From positions 1 through 10,250 of the forward strand of contig JAIYAJ010000290.1 in the NCBI GenBank assembly GCA_027489105.1: a stretch of 10,250 bases of DNA. The letters are read 5' to 3'. The notes below the pieces were generated by a model that did not search any database, was not told the origin of the DNA, and saw only the letters and a list, made by a program, of their open reading frames with translations. This DNA comes from Zymomonas sp. (GTDB lineage Bacteria; Pseudomonadota; Alphaproteobacteria; Sphingomonadales; Sphingomonadaceae). The translations under genes and the position numbers were made by a program. This document shows positions 7,255-10,250 of this stretch, piece after piece; position 1 is the first letter of the stretch; every line of letters begins with the position of its first letter.

Positions 7255-9185
7255 TGGCAGCAGCGCTCTCCACCCTTCTGTTGCAAGCGGCTGCGCTGGC
7301 ATCCGCCGCGCCTGAGACTGGCGGCACGATGGTGGCTGCTCCAGCCAGCGCGGACATGGCCGAAGGCGCGGCTGGAGATAGCCTTCTTGCCACGCCCTCC
7401 GCCGTTGCACCGGGAACGCCAGGCGCCAACGCCGCCGAGCCGATGATCGATGGTCGCCGCCGGCCGGGCTATGTCGAAACGCTGCCGCCGGCCGTGAAAC
7501 AGGAGAATATCGGCGCGGTCGCGGCTCCTCCACCCGAGGCTTTTCCGATCGACCAGTTTCCGATTCCGGACCGCTGGCGTCTCGTAAAGGCTCTGTGCCC
7601 CGACAAGAATTTCGTCGGCCTGCAGGCGACCTGCCACTCGCCCTTCGATCCCTATCACCAGAACGGCCTGAAGGGCGATCGCCCGGTCCAGTTGGACAAG
7701 AAGCCTTTCTTCCTGCCGATCACCGGCGACGACTGGTTCTTCGGCCTGAACGGCGTGTCCGATACGGTCGTCGAACCCCGCTCCTTCCCGACGCCGGTGG
7801 CCGACCAGACCAGCTCCTATCCGGGTGCGATCGATACCTTCGGGCGCCAGAAGAGCCTGGTCCTCGCGCAGACCTTCATCCTCGGCGCAGGCCTGACCAA
7901 GGGTTCCACGGCCTATAAGCCGCCGGATATCGAATATCGCATCGCGATCGCCTATCAGGTCAATTACGTCAACGTCGAGGAACGCCGCGTCCTCCACGTC
8001 GAATCCTCGCGCCCGTCGCACCGGACCGACAGTTTCCTCGGCCTGCAGGAATTGTTCGTCGACAAGCATCTGGGCAACCGGTCGGACCGCTTCGACTTCG
8101 ACTCGCTGCGCATCGGCATCCAGCCGTTCAATTTCGACTTCCGGGGTTTTCTGTTTCAGGACAACCAGTTGGGCGTCCGCCTGTTCGGCAATCGCGACAA
8201 TAACCGCTATCAGTATAATGTCGCGTTGCTGTGGCGGCTCGAAAAGGACACCAACAGCGGCCTGAACGATATCACCCGGCGCCCGCGCAAGGATTATGTC
8301 TTCCACGGCAACCTGTTCGTACAGGATTTCCCGATCCCCGGCCTGACGTCGCTCGCGTCGTTCACGGCCAACTGGAACCGCGATCGTCGCCGCGTGACCG
8401 ATCATAATGGTTTTCCGACCCGACCCGCCCTGCTCGGCGATCAACGTCCGCGCGACTATGACGTTTATTATGTCGGCTACAGCCTCGACGGCCGTGTAAA
8501 GCGCTTCAACCTGTCGAGCAGCATTTATGGCGCTTTCGGCAAGGACCGGAACAGCTTCTTCACTTCGCGTCCGGCCAAGATCCGCTCGCTCTTCGCCGCA
8601 GCCGAGCTGAGCTACGATCTCGACTGGATCCGAATCCGCGGGTCCGGTCTCTACACCTCAGGCGACGGCGATCCGAAGGACAATACGGAGAACGGCTTCT
8701 CGGCGATTTTCGAGAACCCGATCTTTGCCGGCGCCGACACCAGCTACTGGATCCGCCAGGCGATTCCCTTCGCGGGCGGCGGTGTCAATGTGTCGATCTC
8801 GCCGCGCAACGGCATCATCAACGACCTGCGCACCACCAAGGAAGAAGGCCAGTCCAACTTCAACAATCCGGGCACGATGCTGCTCGGCGTCGGTGCGGAC
8901 TTCGATCTGGCGCCGCAACTGCGGCTGTCGGCCAATCTCAACCGGCTGTGGTTCGAGAATACGGCGACGCTGCGCGAGCTCCGCAATGAAGGCAGCATTC
9001 CGAAATCGATCGGCTGGGACCTGTCGGGCGCGCTGATCTGGCGCCCGTCGATGATCCAGAACGTGGTGTTTCGCCTGTCCGGCGCGGTGCTCGACCCGTC
9101 GAAGGGCTTTGCCGACCTGTTCACCAATTCACGCGGGGACAACCGATATTATTCGGTGCTGTTCAACGCGATCCTGACCTACTGA
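7254..9185 (+). CDS. Outer-membrane beta-barrel protein, porin-like partner of the cytochromes
   Basis: A 643-residue exported protein. The N-terminus (LSTLLLQAAALASAAPE) is a signal peptide with an ASA-type cleavage site near residue 18. An Ala/Pro-rich, probably disordered region follows to about 95, then a short conserved-looking segment with C115 and C127 (about 104-175). From about 200 to the end the sequence is rich in alternating aromatic/hydrophobic and polar residues separated by Asp/Asn/Gly/Arg turns, such as LGVRLFGNRDNNRYQYNVAL and LSYDLDWIRIRGSGLYTSGD, as in a large beta barrel. The chain ends YYSVLFNAILTY, an aromatic-ended final strand typical of outer-membrane insertion signals. 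The reading frame stays open upstream to 6816, but ATG 7254 fits the signal peptide and overlaps the previous TGA by one base (TGATG). Clustered with two multihaem cytochromes and a lipoprotein, it could be the porin sheath of an electron conduit. No named porin family could be assigned with certainty. Confidence 0.78.
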   Translation: MAAALSTLLLQAAALASAAPETGGTMVAAPASADMAEGAAGDSLLATPSAVAPGTPGANAAEPMIDGRRRPGYVETLPPAVKQENIGAVAAPPPEAFPIDQFPIPDRWRLVKALCPDKNFVGLQATCHSPFDPYHQNGLKGDRPVQLDKKPFFLPITGDDWFFGLNGVSDTVVEPRSFPTPVADQTSSYPGAIDTFGRQKSLVLAQTFILGAGLTKGSTAYKPPDIEYRIAIAYQVNYVNVEERRVLHVESSRPSHRTDSFLGLQELFVDKHLGNRSDRFDFDSLRIGIQPFNFDFRGFLFQDNQLGVRLFGNRDNNRYQYNVALLWRLEKDTNSGLNDITRRPRKDYVFHGNLFVQDFPIPGLTSLASFTANWNRDRRRVTDHNGFPTRPALLGDQRPRDYDVYYVGYSLDGRVKRFNLSSSIYGAFGKDRNSFFTSRPAKIRSLFAAAELSYDLDWIRIRGSGLYTSGDGDPKDNTENGFSAIFENPIFAGADTSYWIRQAIPFAGGGVNVSISPRNGIINDLRTTKEEGQSNFNNPGTMLLGVGADFDLAPQLRLSANLNRLWFENTATLRELRNEGSIPKSIGWDLSGALIWRPSMIQNVVFRLSGAVLDPSKGFADLFTNSRGDNRYYSVLFNAILTY

Positions 9186-9188
9186 GGA
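9184..9188 (+). promoter_or_regulatory. Ribosome binding site overlapping the barrel gene's stop codon
   Basis: GAGGA begins inside the TGA that ends the barrel gene and lies 5 bp before ATG 9194. It favours this start over in-frame ATGs at 9212 and 9221, although those would also give good signal peptides. Confidence 0.5.
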
Positions 9189-9193
9189 CGTAC

Positions 9194-10250
9194 ATGGGGG
9201 CTTTGGGATCGATGACGACGATGCGATGGGCGGCTCGCGGCGCATTGGCGCTGGCGGCAGCGGTCGCCGCGCTGGTCTCGCTCCCCTCGGTGGCTCCAGC
9301 ATCCGAAGGCGAAAAGCCGGTCGCGCGCATCTATCCCAAGTTCGGCGATGCCCCGCGCACGCAGGACTGGACACAGGCCGATGCCAAGAGCGACGGCTGT
9401 ATCTCCTGCCACACCGCCTCCGATCGCAAAACCATGCACCAGAGCGAGGCGGTCGTCCTCGGCTGCGTCGACTGCCATGGCGGCGACGCCTCGGTACGCG
9501 TTCAGCCGGGCCTGCAGATGGCCGATGCCGCCTATGTCCAGGCGCGCGACAAGGCGCATGTTCTACCCAAATATCCAAAGGGCTGGCACTGGCCATCCTC
9601 GGCCAATCCGAAGCGCAGCTACACCCTGCTCAACAAGGAAGCCCCGGAATATATCCGCTTCGTCAATCCGTCGGACTATCGCGTCGCGCGCCAGGCCTGC
9701 GGCGCCTGTCACGTCGAGATCATCCAGGCGGCCGAACGCTCGCTGATGTCGACCGGCGCGATGCTGTGGGGCGGCGGCGCCTATAATAACGGCATCGTCC
9801 CCTACAAGAATTACATCTTCGGCGAGGCCTACACCTCGGACGGTCAGCCGGCGCAGATCAAGTCGCCGGGCACCACGGCTGGCACCGTGACACCCGAGCA
9901 AAAGGCGCGCGGCGCCCTGCCGGTGATGTACCCGCTGCCGACCTGGCATGTGATCCCGCCGGGCGACATATTCCGCGTGTTCGAGCGCGGCGGCCGGACG
10001 ATCAACAGCACTTTTGCCGAGATCGGCCTGCCCAACCTCAGCGGCAGCATCCAGCGGCTCGAAGAACCGGGCCGACCCGACCTCAAGCAATCGAACCGTG
10101 GCCCCGGCACCGGTCTGCGCGTCGCGATCCCGGTTCTCAACATCCACAAGACGCGCCTCAACGACCCGTTCATGTGGTTCATGGGAACCAACGACCAGCC
10201 CGGCGACTATCGCAATTCGGGCTGCGCGGGTTGTCACGTCGTCTATGCGA
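9194..10250 (+). CDS. Exported multihaem c-type cytochrome (3' end outside window)
   Basis: The frame is open from ATG 9194 to the edge of the window, giving 352 residues with no stop. A signal peptide is clear: arginines R11 and R15, a run of Ala/Leu/Val (about 16-30) and a cleavage region near APAS (34-37). Four CXXCH haem sites are present: C69-H73, C91-H95, C169-H173 and C344-H348. More may follow, since the last lies only a few codons from the edge. Between the third and fourth sites are about 170 residues without a haem motif, containing tryptophan- and proline-rich segments (PTWHVIPPGDIF, NDPFMWFMGTNDQPGDY) that may form a substrate- or partner-binding domain. Histidines such as H126 are candidate distal ligands. 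It follows the barrel gene by 8 bp and is the likely end-of-chain cytochrome (outer surface) or a second periplasmic one. The named family is not recognised; the cytochrome nature is certain from the motifs. Confidence 0.88.
   Translation, partial: MGALGSMTTMRWAARGALALAAAVAALVSLPSVAPASEGEKPVARIYPKFGDAPRTQDWTQADAKSDGCISCHTASDRKTMHQSEAVVLGCVDCHGGDASVRVQPGLQMADAAYVQARDKAHVLPKYPKGWHWPSSANPKRSYTLLNKEAPEYIRFVNPSDYRVARQACGACHVEIIQAAERSLMSTGAMLWGGGAYNNGIVPYKNYIFGEAYTSDGQPAQIKSPGTTAGTVTPEQKARGALPVMYPLPTWHVIPPGDIFRVFERGGRTINSTFAEIGLPNLSGSIQRLEEPGRPDLKQSNRGPGTGLRVAIPVLNIHKTRLNDPFMWFMGTNDQPGDYRNSGCAGCHVVYA

Noticed and set aside
7596..7637. C115...C127-H128 in the barrel protein as a haem site
   Set aside because: Spacing is eleven residues, far from CXXCH or the known longer variants, so covalent haem attachment is not supported.
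7230..8444. Long minus-strand frame (404 codons) opposite the barrel gene
   Set aside because: The sense frame has a signal peptide, beta-strand pattern and coupled start. The antisense translation shows no domain and reflects codon bias.
9226..9786. Alternative + strand frame in the last gene
   Set aside because: It lacks haem motifs and is Arg-rich, whereas the frame starting at 9194 has a signal peptide and four CXXCH motifs and runs open to the edge.

Overview
The window is about 10 kb of GC-rich DNA with every convincing gene on the + strand. Base composition, codon use and the look of the proteins suggest an alphaproteobacterium, most likely a sphingomonad. That placement is an inference from style; no rRNA or other marker gene is present to prove it.

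Layout: (1) 2-436 holds the 3' end of a cysteinyl-tRNA synthetase gene that begins upstream of the window. (2) 561-3719 holds two metabolic genes in a row: an AlsS-type acetolactate synthase (thiamine diphosphate enzyme) and an aldehyde dehydrogenase, 69 bp apart and probably co-transcribed. (3) After a 116-bp gap with a possible promoter and a palindrome, 3836-10250 holds a tightly packed four-gene cluster that continues past the right edge. In order it encodes a pentahaem c-type cytochrome with a Sec signal, a lipoprotein with two GlcG/HbpS-like domains, a 643-residue outer-membrane beta-barrel-like protein, and the first 352 residues of another exported multihaem c-type cytochrome with four CXXCH motifs so far. 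These four genes overlap by 4 bp and 1 bp and are then separated by 8 bp, so they look like one translationally coupled operon.

The cluster is the part of most interest. Two exported multihaem cytochromes flank an outer-membrane barrel and a lipoprotein. This is the parts list of a porin-cytochrome conduit that moves electrons across the outer membrane, but it does not look like the classical MtrAB/PioAB pair: the first cytochrome is a cytochrome c554-like pentahaem protein, and a double HbpS-like, possibly haem-binding lipoprotein sits in the middle. Physiological direction (metal or mineral respiration, oxidation of an extracellular donor, or a periplasmic N/S-compound reaction) cannot be read from this window. 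No cytochrome maturation genes, regulators, mobile elements, tRNAs or CRISPR arrays were seen.
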